The notes beneath the pieces are model-generated. The model saw nothing but the letters and a program-made list of their open reading frames with translations, did not search any database and was not told where the DNA came from. Positions 38,169-46,150 of a DNA stretch of 64,000 bases are shown piece by piece. How positions within the stretch are numbered: position 1 is the stretch's first letter; each line of letters begins with the position of its first letter. This DNA is from Streptomyces hokutonensis (GTDB lineage Bacteria; Actinomycetota; Actinomycetes; Streptomycetales; Streptomycetaceae). The translations under genes and the position numbers were made by a program. Where the stretch lies: assembly GCF_000376565.1 (NCBI RefSeq), contig NZ_BARG01000021.1, positions 124,001-188,000 on the forward strand, read 5' to 3'.

Positions 38169-38963
38169 CTACCCCTTCCGCCCCCAGGCCGAGATCATCG
38201 GTGCCGTCGCCAGGTCCATCGTGCCGGAGGCGACGTTGGCCAGGTGGCGGTCGATGTCCTCGTCCGTGGCGAGGCCCGCGGTGACGAGCTGGTCGCGGAT
38301 CTGGCGGACCGTGGCGGATTCCAGGGCGGCGCAGGCCGGTGAGGTGACCGGGAAGTACGCGTCGGCCTCCACCCGGCGCAGGCCGGCCTCGCGGAGCAGG
38401 CGCGGGAGTTTGCGGCCGTAGGAGAGGTCGGCGCCCCGGTCGGCGAGGAGTTTGCGGAAGCCGTGGCGGAGGCGGTTCGCGAGTTGCTGCTCGGGGCCGT
38501 GTTCGTCGGGGCAGAGCAGGGGCTGGAGGGCGGGGTCGGCGTCCTCGATCAGGAGGCGTCCACCGGGGCGCAGGGACTTGATCATCGAGCGCAACGCCCG
38601 TTCCCGGTCCGGGACATGGACGAGGACAAGGCGGGCGTGCACGAGGTCGAAGCCCTCCCCCGGCGGTTCCTCGGCGCCGACGTCGTGGACGCGCACCTCG
38701 ATCGGCGGGCGGGCCACCGAGGCGACCTGGGAGATGTCGATGTCGGTCGCGACGACCTTCCCGGTCGGTCCGACCTTCTTGGCCAGCCAGGACACCACCG
38801 AGGTGCCGCCGACACCGACCTCCCAGACCCGCCAGCCGGGTCCGACGCCGAACCCCTCCATGTGCCGGAACGTGGTGGGGTCGAAGAGCGTGGCGAAGGC
38901 GTCGAAGCGCTGCCCCGCCTCGGACTGCCGGTTGTCGAGGAGATACCCGTCGGATCGCGTCAT
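38169..38963 (-). CDS. Class I SAM-dependent methyltransferase
   Basis: 264 residues. SAM motif I VWEVGVGGTSVV lies at about 46-57, followed by the acidic end of strand 2 (VVATDID, near 72), the motif after strand 4 (FDLVHARLVLVHVPD) and RALRSMIKSLRPGGRLLIED near 130. The C-terminal 90 residues form a helical lid. The fold resembles ubiquinone/menaquinone-type and small-molecule methyltransferases; the substrate is unknown. It is divergent from corA, with 212 bp between start codons. Confidence 0.88.
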   Translation of the reverse strand: MTRSDGYLLDNRQSEAGQRFDAFATLFDPTTFRHMEGFGVGPGWRVWEVGVGGTSVVSWLAKKVGPTGKVVATDIDISQVASVARPPIEVRVHDVGAEEPPGEGFDLVHARLVLVHVPDRERALRSMIKSLRPGGRLLIEDADPALQPLLCPDEHGPEQQLANRLRHGFRKLLADRGADLSYGRKLPRLLREAGLRRVEADAYFPVTSPACAALESATVRQIRDQLVTAGLATDEDIDRHLANVASGTMDLATAPMISAWGRKG

Positions 38964-39110
38964 GCCGCGATCATCCCAGTTGCTCCGCTTCTCGGGAGGG
39001 GGCGACGCTCCGGTTCCCCACCCCCTCGCCACGACCGTGCACCTGTTCATCCACAGCCGGGAACAAAGCGGAGGATTCCGTTCCCACAGGCTTACCCGCC
39101 GCTCACGTCG

Positions 39111-39134
39111 GCCTGGCAAACTGGCACGCCAGGC
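39111..39134. other. Inverted repeat in the corA upstream region
   Basis: GCCTGGC and GCCAGGC form a 7-bp stem with a 10-base loop about 42 bases before the corA ATG. It may be an operator or a leader hairpin. It does not resemble an M-box magnesium riboswitch. Confidence 0.3.
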
Positions 39135-39175
39135 GCAGAAATGCGATGCGAGGGGATCCACGCAAGGAGATCCGG

Positions 39176-40303
39176 ATGTCCATGGCAGGGAATCTTCGGA
39201 AGGTCACGGGCCTCGGCAGGGTCGGCGGCCTCCGCAAGGTGGCACGGCTGGCGCGACGGCGCCCGCGGGTCGACCTGAGCCACCACGCCCGGTCGCCCCT
39301 GGGCTCCTCGGTGGTGAAGTGCGTCACGTATCAGGACGGAGTCCGGGTCCCGGTCGGCGGCGATCTGGTGGACGCCGTCGAGCGGGTGCGCAAGAAGGAC
39401 GACGGGTTCGTCTGGCTCGGACTGCACGAGCCGACGAACGAGGAGTTCGCGGGCATCGCCGAGCTCTTCGACCTGCACCCGCTGGCGGTCGAGGACGCGA
39501 TCGAGGCCCATCAGCGCCCGAAGGTGGAGCGCTACGGCGAGACGCTGTTCGCGGTGTTCAAGACGGTCTGCTACGTCGAGCACGAGAAGCTGACGGCGAC
39601 GAGCGAGGTCGTGGACACCGGCGAGATCATGGTGTTCGTCGGCGCCGAGTTCGTCATCACCGTGCGGCACGGACGGCACGGCTCACTGGGGCCGCTGCGC
39701 GAGGAGCTGGAGTCGAACCCGCGGCAGCTCGCCAAGGGGCCGGCCGCAGTGCTGCACGCGATCGCGGACCACGTGGTCGACGACTATCTGAGCGTCACGG
39801 ACTCGGTGCAGGCGGACATCGACCAGGTGGAGACGGACGTGTTCGCGGAGAACGGCGCGCGGGCGGACCCGGGCCGTATCTACCAACTCAAGCGTGAGCT
39901 GCTGGAGTTGAAGCGGGCGGTGGTCCCCCTCAGCGGCCCGCTCGAGGCACTGTCCACACGGCCGATGCGGGTGGTCGGACCGGAGATACAGGCCTACTTC
40001 CGCGATGTCTCCGACCACCTGCTGCGGGCGAAGGAGCAGATCGCGTCCTTCGACGAACTGCTCAACTCGATTCTGCAGGCGCACCTCGCGCAGGTGACGG
40101 TCGCGCAGAACGAGGACATGCGGAAGATCACGGCCTGGGCCGCGGTGATCGCCGTGCCGACGATGGTGTGCGGTGTGTACGGCATGAACTTCGACCACAT
40201 GCCGGAGCTGCACTGGCGGTTCGGCTATCCCCTGGTCCTCGGCGTGATATCCCTCGCCTGTCTCGCGCTGTACCGGGGCTTCCGGCGCAACGGCTGGCTC
40301 TGA
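39176..40303 (+). CDS. corA: CorA-family magnesium/cobalt transporter
   Basis: 375 residues from ATG with AAGGAGA upstream. A basic N-terminal tail (about 1-45) precedes the cytoplasmic funnel domain, whose long helix carries REELESNPRQLAKG and QADIDQVETDVF. Two C-terminal membrane helices flank the selectivity motif YGMNF near 338-342. It acts as a homopentameric channel. The HWRFGYPLVLG loop after GMN is typical of Streptomyces members. It converges on the CBS gene and shares a terminator with it. Confidence 0.93.
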   Translation: MSMAGNLRKVTGLGRVGGLRKVARLARRRPRVDLSHHARSPLGSSVVKCVTYQDGVRVPVGGDLVDAVERVRKKDDGFVWLGLHEPTNEEFAGIAELFDLHPLAVEDAIEAHQRPKVERYGETLFAVFKTVCYVEHEKLTATSEVVDTGEIMVFVGAEFVITVRHGRHGSLGPLREELESNPRQLAKGPAAVLHAIADHVVDDYLSVTDSVQADIDQVETDVFAENGARADPGRIYQLKRELLELKRAVVPLSGPLEALSTRPMRVVGPEIQAYFRDVSDHLLRAKEQIASFDELLNSILQAHLAQVTVAQNEDMRKITAWAAVIAVPTMVCGVYGMNFDHMPELHWRFGYPLVLGVISLACLALYRGFRRNGWL

Positions 40304-40312
40304 GAGGCAGCC

Positions 40313-40341
40313 GCTGAACCGGAACCGTCCGGTGGTTCAGC
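40313..40341. terminator. Bidirectional hairpin between corA and the CBS gene
   Basis: GCTGAACC pairs with GGTTCAGC and the inner GGA/TCC extends the stem. It covers the stop codon of the CBS gene. Confidence 0.65.
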
Positions 40342-40765
40342 GCATACCGCTCCGGGCGTAGACGCTCTCGACCCAGCCGGCGAGCTGTTCCTCCGTCAGA
40401 TGCTGGGCGAGGTCGGCCTCGCTGATCATGCCGACGAGGCGCTTGTTCTCGATGACGGGAAGCCGGCGGATCTGGTGTCCCTGCATCTCCTGGAGCACCT
40501 CGCCGACATCGGCGCCGGCGTCGATCCAGCGGGGCGTGCCCTGGGCCATCTCGCCCGCGGTGATCTTCGCCGGATCGTGGCCCATGGCCACACAGCCGAC
40601 GACGATGTCCCGGTCGGTGAGGATGCCGCAGAGCCGTTCGTTCTCGTCGCTGATGGGCAGGGCTCCGACGCCCAGTTCACGCATCAGCTGGGCGGCGCGG
40701 TCCAGGGTTTCATGGGCGGGGATCCACTGGGCGCCCCGGTGCATGATGTCTCCGGCGGTGGTCAT
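40337..40765 (-). CDS. Two-CBS-domain protein
   Basis: 142 residues from ATG preceded by GGGAGGT; upstream in-frame codons lack a start signal. Two CBS motifs occupy about 5-60 (AGDIMHRGAQWIPAHETLDRA, ILTDRDIVV) and 75-125 (WIDAGADVGEVLQEM, RRLPVIENKRLVGMISEADLA). Such pairs bind adenosine nucleotides and act as energy or stress sensors. The family is abundant in Streptomyces, usually without an attached catalytic domain. Confidence 0.9.
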   Translation of the reverse strand: MTTAGDIMHRGAQWIPAHETLDRAAQLMRELGVGALPISDENERLCGILTDRDIVVGCVAMGHDPAKITAGEMAQGTPRWIDAGADVGEVLQEMQGHQIRRLPVIENKRLVGMISEADLAQHLTEEQLAGWVESVYARSGMR

Positions 40766-40930
40766 GAAGTACCTCCCGGTGCCGGACGGCCGGCGCGGCA
40801 CAGAACGTTCCGCTAGTCCCGGCGCCCTACATTCTCGCCGCGCGGCGGGGCGAACGCACCCGGACGGTCGCGACTTCCGGTGCGCCGAGGGGAAGTCCGG
40901 GACGGCGCCGGGGCGGCACTCGGACGGCGC

Positions 40931-41323
40931 TCAGACCTTGAAGCCCACGATCTTCCGCGGCACGACGCGGACGATCACCCGCATCTGGTCGTCCCGTTCG
41001 CCGGGCGGATCGACGCCGAGGTACTTGTGCGAGAGCTCGTGCGGGAGCCGCTTGTCCGGGTCGGGGAGGATCTCGGCGGTGCCGCGGATCTCGGCCGAGG
41101 CATAGGGGTTGGCGAGGTCGAACACCGACAGGCTGACGCGGGGGTCGTGGCGGAGGTTGCGCACCTTCTGACGGTCCTGGAGGGAGGAGAAGAGGACGGT
41201 GTCGCCCTCGCGTTTGATCCAGACCACGGAGTTCTGCGGGGCGCCGTCGGGGCCGAGGGTGGCGACGCTGGCGAAGTTCTTGCCGTCGAGAAGAGCGCGG
41301 ACGGAGTCGTCGATGATCGGCAT
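40931..41323 (-). CDS. PPOX-class (pyridoxamine-phosphate-oxidase-like) flavin/F420-binding protein
   Basis: 130 residues of the split-barrel fold: FASVATLGPDGAPQNSVVWI at 17-36, VLFSSLQDRQKVRNLRHDPRVSL at about 43-65, then the dimer-interface segment and RVVPRKIVGF at the end. These small proteins bind F420 or FMN and reduce diverse substrates in actinobacteria. Specificity is not predictable. Its promoter region contains a TAGGGT box seven bases before the ATG and an inverted repeat, suggesting a leaderless, regulated mRNA. Confidence 0.88.
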   Translation of the reverse strand: MPIIDDSVRALLDGKNFASVATLGPDGAPQNSVVWIKREGDTVLFSSLQDRQKVRNLRHDPRVSLSVFDLANPYASAEIRGTAEILPDPDKRLPHELSHKYLGVDPPGERDDQMRVIVRVVPRKIVGFKV

Positions 41324-41337
41324 GACAACACCCTAAC

Positions 41338-41355
41338 TAAATGCACACGCATATA
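41338..41355. promoter_or_regulatory. Inverted repeat over the PPOX gene promoter
   Basis: TAAATGC-ACAC-GCATATA is a 7-bp inverted repeat with one mismatch. It sits in an unusually AT-rich 30-bp stretch just upstream of the -10-like TAGGGT of the PPOX gene, a good position for a repressor. Confidence 0.4.
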
Positions 41356-41380
41356 AAAGCCTTTGGGTGAGGCGGGCCAC

Positions 41381-42034
41381 TCACCCCTTGGGCAACCCGC
41401 CCCACGCCGGGTGACGCGGATCGTCGGCGCGCACCAGGACGTCCGCCGTGGCGGCCGGGTCGGTCTCGTCCTCGTAGCGTTCGAAGGCGGGCAGGGTCCA
41501 GTGCTCGGTCTCGGGGGTACGGCGGCGCAGGGCGCCCGGTGAGAGGAGGACGTGGAGGGTCAGGTCGAAGGGGAACCAGTGCCGTAGGAGGAGGGGGCCG
41601 TGCAGCAACAGAAGGGCGCCGGGCGGGAGTTGGACGTAGGGGCTGCGGGTGGCGCGGTCGGCGGCCGGGTCCCACAGGTCGGGCAGGACACGGCCGTCGC
41701 CGTCCGGTTCGAGCGGCCCGAAGACCTCGCGCCACAGGGCCCGGGTGTCGAACCAGCCGTCGTAGTAGGCGTCGGCGTCCTGGTGCCCGTACTCCAGGCG
41801 CAGCGAGGCGGGGCGCAGGAAGCCCTCCGTACCGACGACGAGCGAGGAACGGCCGCGGATGCGCAGTGCCTCCGAGACCCGCTCGGCGAGGTCGCCCGGG
41901 CGGGCCGCCGGGGCACCGTCGAAGGCGACGCGCGGCCAGGGGCCGCCGTCGGCCGGCTTGAGGTCGAGCAGGCGCTCGGCGAGGAGGTCGCCGAGCCGGT
42001 CCCAGGTGATCGCTTCCAGTCGCACAGGGCCCAT
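41381..42034 (-). CDS. Uridine-kinase-like protein lacking a normal P-loop
   Basis: 217 residues. The overall pattern follows the uridine kinase/phosphoribulokinase fold: N-terminal WPRVAFDGAPAARPGDLAERV near 33-53, the substrate-region EYGHQDADAYYDGWFDTRAL near 80-99, PPGALLLLHGPLLLRHWFPFDLTLHV near 136-161 and a C-terminal RYEDETDPAA. Where kinases have GxxxxGKS the sequence is GAPAARPGD, with no Lys. It is therefore either catalytically inactive or uses ATP differently. It lies 57 bp after the PPOX gene, same strand. Confidence 0.8.
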   Translation of the reverse strand: MGPVRLEAITWDRLGDLLAERLLDLKPADGGPWPRVAFDGAPAARPGDLAERVSEALRIRGRSSLVVGTEGFLRPASLRLEYGHQDADAYYDGWFDTRALWREVFGPLEPDGDGRVLPDLWDPAADRATRSPYVQLPPGALLLLHGPLLLRHWFPFDLTLHVLLSPGALRRRTPETEHWTLPAFERYEDETDPAATADVLVRADDPRHPAWGGLPKG

Positions 42035-42304
42035 GATGCGTCAGCCCTCGGCCAGGGGGTGTCGTCCGGGTCGCTCCGGCGGGCGGCGAGCAGGTGCGGG
42101 AGACGGGTCTCGCTCCAGGCGCGGGCGGCGTCGAGGGGTCGAGGGGTCGAGGCCGCGGCCGAGAGGGGGAGGGCATGGGTTCCGCCCCCAGACCCCCGTT
42201 TCCCGGCCGGCCACCCGTTCGCCGTCGGCCGAGACGTGAGCCTCTTCCGCGCGAGGGACATGTGCGGCGGACGTAGGAGAAAAGAGACAGGAGAGAGGTG
42301 GTCG

Positions 42305-43030
42305 GTGGCAGGGAATGGATCTCGTATGGCATCGCTCTCGACTCCCCCGCTCCGCAACGGACTTGTGGTCGGCGGCGGACTTGTGGTCGTCCAGCCGCTC
42401 AGGAAGCGGCACTGTGCGGGGTGTCGTCGTGGGCCGTTGGCGCTGCTGGTCGTGGAGGGCGGGGTGCCGCGGTGTCTCGACTGCGTGGACCTCGGGCATC
42501 TGGTGTTCCTGCCGCGCGGCGACACGGCGCTGACGCGCAGGGCGCGGGAGGAGAGCGCGCTGTCGGCGGTGGTCGTGCGGTTCGACCGGCGCCGGGGCCG
42601 GTACGAGCGGCAGGGCGTCCTCGTCGAGGAGGCGGGGCTCGCCCGGGCCGAGGAGCGGTGCCTCGCGGACGCGGAGGCACGGCGGTGGCGCCGGGTGCGG
42701 GACGCGGGGCGGCGGGCCGTGGAGGACGTGCGGTTCACGGAGGCGTTCGCGGCGGAGATACGACGACTGTTCCCGGGCTGCCCCGAGGCGCGGGCCCGGA
42801 CGATCGCCGCGCACGCCTCGCTGCGGGGCAGCGGCCGGGTGGGGCGAAGCGCGGCGGGACGGGCGCTGTCCGAGGGCGCGGTGGTCTCGGCGGTGGTGGC
42901 GTCCGTACGGCATGTGGACACGCCCTACGACCAGTTGCTGATGAGCGGCGTGCCGAGACACGAGGCACGACGACGGATCACGGCGAGGGTGGAACGCGTG
43001 CTGAGGGACTGGCGGGACGCCCCGGCATGA
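42305..43030 (+). CDS. DUF2293-domain protein
   Basis: 241 residues from GTG, about six bases after GAGAGG; the ATG seven codons later (42326) lacks one. An N-terminal Cys cluster (RKRHCAGCRRGP, then PRCLDC) looks like a zinc knuckle. The DUF2293 domain covers about 130-240, with EIRRLFPGCPEARARTIAAHA, GSGRVGRSAAGR and HVDTPYDQLLMSGVPRHEARRRI. Function is unknown. The basic character and Cys pairs suggest nucleic-acid binding, which is only inference. The 270 bp before it, back to the uridine-kinase-like start, hold no other gene. Confidence 0.85.
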   Translation: MAGNGSRMASLSTPPLRNGLVVGGGLVVVQPLRKRHCAGCRRGPLALLVVEGGVPRCLDCVDLGHLVFLPRGDTALTRRAREESALSAVVVRFDRRRGRYERQGVLVEEAGLARAEERCLADAEARRWRRVRDAGRRAVEDVRFTEAFAAEIRRLFPGCPEARARTIAAHASLRGSGRVGRSAAGRALSEGAVVSAVVASVRHVDTPYDQLLMSGVPRHEARRRITARVERVLRDWRDAPA

Positions 43031-43043
43031 CGTCCGCCGGTGT

Positions 43044-43258
43044 CGGCAGGCGCAGGCCGCTGTCGGCGGGCGCAGGCCGCTGTCGGCAGGCGCAGGCCGA
43101 TCCGGCAGGCGCAGACCGCTGTCGGCAGGCGCAGGCCGATCCGGCAGGCGCAGGCCGATCCGGCAGGCGCAGACCGCTGTCGGCGGGCGCAGGCCGATCC
43201 GGCAAGCGCAGGCCGCTGTCGGCAGGCGCAGGCCGATCCGGCAAGCGCAGGCCGCTGT
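43044..43258. repeat. Tandem array of 11 units of 19/20 bp
   Basis: Eleven head-to-tail units start with CGGCAGGCGCAGGCCG or a one- or two-base variant. Five 19-bp units end in ATC and six 20-bp units end in CTGT, in the order A-A-B-A-B-B-A-B-A-B-A (A = 20 bp, B = 19 bp). A degraded twelfth unit is at about 43269. Unequal crossing-over of A-B pairs explains the pattern. It fills most of the 380-bp gap (43031-43410) between the DUF2293 and DUF1772 genes; nothing else is seen there. Confidence 0.92.
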
Positions 43259-43410
43259 CCACCGGTACCGGCAGGCGCACGGCGCCGTGGACGCCCGCGT
43301 ATGCCCCGGCGATTCTCGGCCATGGTTGCGCGGGCGGGGATGGGTTCGACTTGTCGTGATGGTTGGTGGTGGGCAGGATCTCGGCTCTACGGGCGGGAGT
43401 TGGTGTCGGC

Positions 43411-43890
43411 ATGATCGGTGAACCGTATTTCGCGCTGACGGTTCTGGGGGTGCTCGCGACCGGGGTGATGGCGGGCGTGTTCTGTGCCTTCTCCGTGCTG
43501 GTCATGCGGGGGCTGGCCGAGCTGCCGCCCGCGCAGGGGGTCGCCGCGATGAACGCGATCAACAGGGCGGCGATGACGCCCGCGTTCATGCTGCTGTTCG
43601 CCGGTTCGGCGCTGGTGTGCGCGGTGATCGCGGTGGTGACGTTCGTGCTGTGGCCGGATCAGGGGACGGCGGAGTTGCTGCTGGGCAGCGCGCTGTATCT
43701 GTTCGGGGCGTTCGGGCTGACCCTCGTCGCGAACGTGCCCCGCAACGAGGCCCTGCTGAAGCTGGACCCGGGGACCCCGGAGGCCGCCGCGTACTGGCCG
43801 TCGTACGTGCGCGAGTGGACGATGTGGAATCACGTCCGCGCGGTGACCTCGGCCGCCGCCGCGCTGGTCTACATGCTGGCCCTCGCCTGA
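43411..43890 (+). CDS. DUF1772/anthrone-oxygenase-like membrane protein
   Basis: 159 residues with four predicted membrane helices (about 5-30, 55-78, 85-105, 138-158). Conserved features of the DUF1772 family are the MNAINRAAMTPAFM segment near 47-60 and NVPRNEALLKLDPG with the following W-x-x-Y/V pattern (YWPSYVREWTMWNHVRA). Some fungal relatives oxidise anthrones; bacterial ones are mostly uncharacterised. A GGGAG lies about 12 bases before the ATG, a little far. No functional neighbour is evident. Confidence 0.85.
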   Translation: MIGEPYFALTVLGVLATGVMAGVFCAFSVLVMRGLAELPPAQGVAAMNAINRAAMTPAFMLLFAGSALVCAVIAVVTFVLWPDQGTAELLLGSALYLFGAFGLTLVANVPRNEALLKLDPGTPEAAAYWPSYVREWTMWNHVRAVTSAAAALVYMLALA

Positions 43891-44078
43891 GCGAAGTCCC
43901 AAGATCAACTGGGTGGGGGCTGAGGAACGCGGGCAAAGGGCGGCACAAGCCTGCGGAAACCCCCGCCAGAAAGCGGTCTCGCCCACTCTGCGCGCTCGGC
44001 CGGGGGGCCTTATCGTGGCTGAAAGAGTGCCGCTCGATGACGCACGGCCTGTCGCATGCGGACGCGAGGAAGACCGCC

Positions 44079-45566
44079 ATGGCCGATCCCAAGGGTTTTA
44101 TGACCACTCCGCGCGAGGAGTGGCCCCGCAGGCCCGTCGACGAGCGGGTGCGGGACTGGGACGAGGTGTATGTCCCGGGCGCGCTGCTGCCGATCGTGAG
44201 CAGGCAGGCCGACCGCTGCATGGACTGCGGTGTCCCGTTCTGCCACGACGCCTGCCCGCTCGGCAACCTGATCCCCGAGTGGAACGATCTGGTCAGCCGG
44301 GAGGACTGGCGGGCGGCGGCCGACCGGCTGCACGCCACCAACAACTTCCCCGAATTCACCGGGCGGTTGTGCCCGGCGCCGTGCGAGGCCGGCTGCGTGC
44401 TCGCCATCAACCAGCCCGCGGTCACCATCAAGAACGTCGAGGTGGCCATCGCCGACCGCGCGTGGACCGACGGTTTCACGCCACCGAGACCGCCGGACCG
44501 GTTGTCCGGGCGGACCGTCGCGGTGGTCGGTTCCGGGCCCACCGGCCTCGCCGCGGCACAGCAGTTGACGCGCGCCGGGCACACGGTCGCCGTGTACGAG
44601 CGGGACGACCGGCTCGGCGGGCTGATGCGGTACGGCATCCCCGAGTTCAAGATGGAGAAGCGGCATCTGGAGCGGCGGCTGGAGCAGATGCGGGCCGAGG
44701 GCACCAAGTTCCGTACGTCGACCATGGTCGGGCGGGATGTCGGAGCGGCCGAACTGCGGGCGCGCTACGACGCGGTGGTGATCGCCACGGGAGCCACCGC
44801 GTGGCGTGAACTCGCCGTACCCGGGCGGGAGTTGACCGGCATCCACCAGGCGATGGAGTATCTGCCGCTGGCCAACCGGGTGTGCGAAGGAGACTTGGCG
44901 GCCTCCCCTCTGTCCGCCGCCGGGAAGCATGTCGTCATCGTCGGCGGCGGTGACACCGGGGCCGACTGTCTCGGCACGGCGGTGCGTGAAGGGGCCGCGT
45001 CCGTCACACAGTTGGACATCTACGCCCAGCCGGACGCCGAGCGCGACGAGGACGCGGAGCCCTGGCCGACGTATCCGAAGATCTACCGGCTGTCGGCCGC
45101 GCACGAGGAGGCGCGGGACCTGGAGACGGCACCCGCGGCGGACGCGGACGCCCGGCTGTTCGCGGCCTCGACCCTCCGCTTCGAGGGGGACGCGGACGGG
45201 CGGGTGCGGTCGCTGCACCTGGTCGAAGTGGACGCGGAGCGGCGCCCGTTGGACGGTTCCGGGCGCAGTCTGCCCGCCGATCTCGTGCTGCTGGCCCTCG
45301 GGTTCTCCGGGCCCGACCGGGCGGACGGGCTCATCGATCAACTGCGGCTGGCGATGGCGCCGCGCGGCACGATCACCCGGGACGCGGACTTCGCGACGAG
45401 CGCGCGGGGCGTGTTCGTCGCGGGGGACGCCGCCCGGGGCCAGTCCCTGATCGTGTGGGCGATCGCGGAGGGACGGGCGGTGGCGGCGGCCGTCGACCGC
45501 TATCTGACGGGGAGTTCGCAGCTGCCGGCGCCGATCGGGCCGTACGACCGGCCGATGACGGTGTGA
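44079..45566 (+). CDS. gltD: Orphan glutamate-synthase small-subunit-like (GltD) oxidoreductase
   Basis: 495 residues from ATG, with GAGGAAG upstream. N-terminal Cys clusters for two [4Fe-4S] centres (CMDCGVPFCHDACPLGN and LCPAPCEAGCVL) are followed by the FAD site GSGPTGLAAAQQL near 152 and an NADPH-binding GGGDTGADCLGTA near 290. GltD passes electrons from NADPH to GltB. No gltB gene adjoins it here, so it may serve a distant large subunit or work with another acceptor, as many GltD-like proteins do. It converges on the AhpD-like gene, 46 bp apart. Confidence 0.9.
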   Translation: MADPKGFMTTPREEWPRRPVDERVRDWDEVYVPGALLPIVSRQADRCMDCGVPFCHDACPLGNLIPEWNDLVSREDWRAAADRLHATNNFPEFTGRLCPAPCEAGCVLAINQPAVTIKNVEVAIADRAWTDGFTPPRPPDRLSGRTVAVVGSGPTGLAAAQQLTRAGHTVAVYERDDRLGGLMRYGIPEFKMEKRHLERRLEQMRAEGTKFRTSTMVGRDVGAAELRARYDAVVIATGATAWRELAVPGRELTGIHQAMEYLPLANRVCEGDLAASPLSAAGKHVVIVGGGDTGADCLGTAVREGAASVTQLDIYAQPDAERDEDAEPWPTYPKIYRLSAAHEEARDLETAPAADADARLFAASTLRFEGDADGRVRSLHLVEVDAERRPLDGSGRSLPADLVLLALGFSGPDRADGLIDQLRLAMAPRGTITRDADFATSARGVFVAGDAARGQSLIVWAIAEGRAVAAAVDRYLTGSSQLPAPIGPYDRPMTV

Positions 45567-45612
45567 CGCGGGGAAGCGCGAGGCGTGACGCGTGGCGGTG
45601 TGATGTGCCGGC

Positions 45613-46104
45613 TCAGCGTCGCTGGTCCGTGCCCGCCGTCTTCGCGGTCGACAGGGCCACCCGGTTCCAGGTGTTGATCGTGAGGATCAGGGACAGGACG
45701 TGGGCCAGTTCCTCCTCGTCGAACTGGGCCGCGGCCTGCGCATAGACGTCGTCCGGGACACCGCCGTCGGCCACCAGGGTCACCGACTCGGTGAGGGCGA
45801 GGGCCGCCTGCTCGCGCTCGGTGAAGAAGTGCCGGGCCTCGCGCCAGACGGCGACCATGTGCAGCCGGTCCTCGCTCTCGCCGGCCTTGCGGGCGTCGTT
45901 CGTGTGCATGTGGAGGCAGTACGCGCAGTGGTTGAGGTGCGAGGCGCGGATCTGGATCAGCTCGACCAGGGCCGGGTCCAGGCCCTCGCGGGCGGCGGCG
46001 TCGAAGCCGATGAGTGCGCGGAAGACCTTCGGGGCGGTGCGGGCGAGGCCGAGGCGGGGCGTCGTAGTGGTGACCTGGGCGTTTGTGTTCGTGTTCGTCG
46101 TCAT
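45613..46104 (-). CDS. Carboxymuconolactone decarboxylase/AhpD-family protein
   Basis: 163 residues. The redox motif HCAYCLHMH gives Cys60, Cys63 and His67, with Glu48 in the conserved helix before it, the full AhpD peroxidase-type active site. The N-terminal 16 residues are Asn/Thr repeats encoded by a short GTGTTCGTGTT-like repeat near 46075-46105. It is likely a thiol peroxidase or reductase that uses mycothiol- or lipoyl-type partners. It is divergent from a MocR regulator, with only 46 bp between start codons, so the two are probably co-regulated. Confidence 0.9.
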   Translation of the reverse strand: MTTNTNTNAQVTTTTPRLGLARTAPKVFRALIGFDAAAREGLDPALVELIQIRASHLNHCAYCLHMHTNDARKAGESEDRLHMVAVWREARHFFTEREQAALALTESVTLVADGGVPDDVYAQAAAQFDEEELAHVLSLILTINTWNRVALSTAKTAGTDQRR

Positions 46105-46150
46105 GTGACAAATCTACGAGCCGGAAAGACCCACTGTAGGGTGCATTTCC

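Noticed and set aside
39111..39134. M-box magnesium riboswitch before corA
   Set aside because: Only a single short hairpin is present; the conserved M-box core and its length are missing.
43044..43258. CRISPR array
   Set aside because: The units are contiguous with no unique spacers between repeats, and there are no cas genes; it is a simple tandem repeat.
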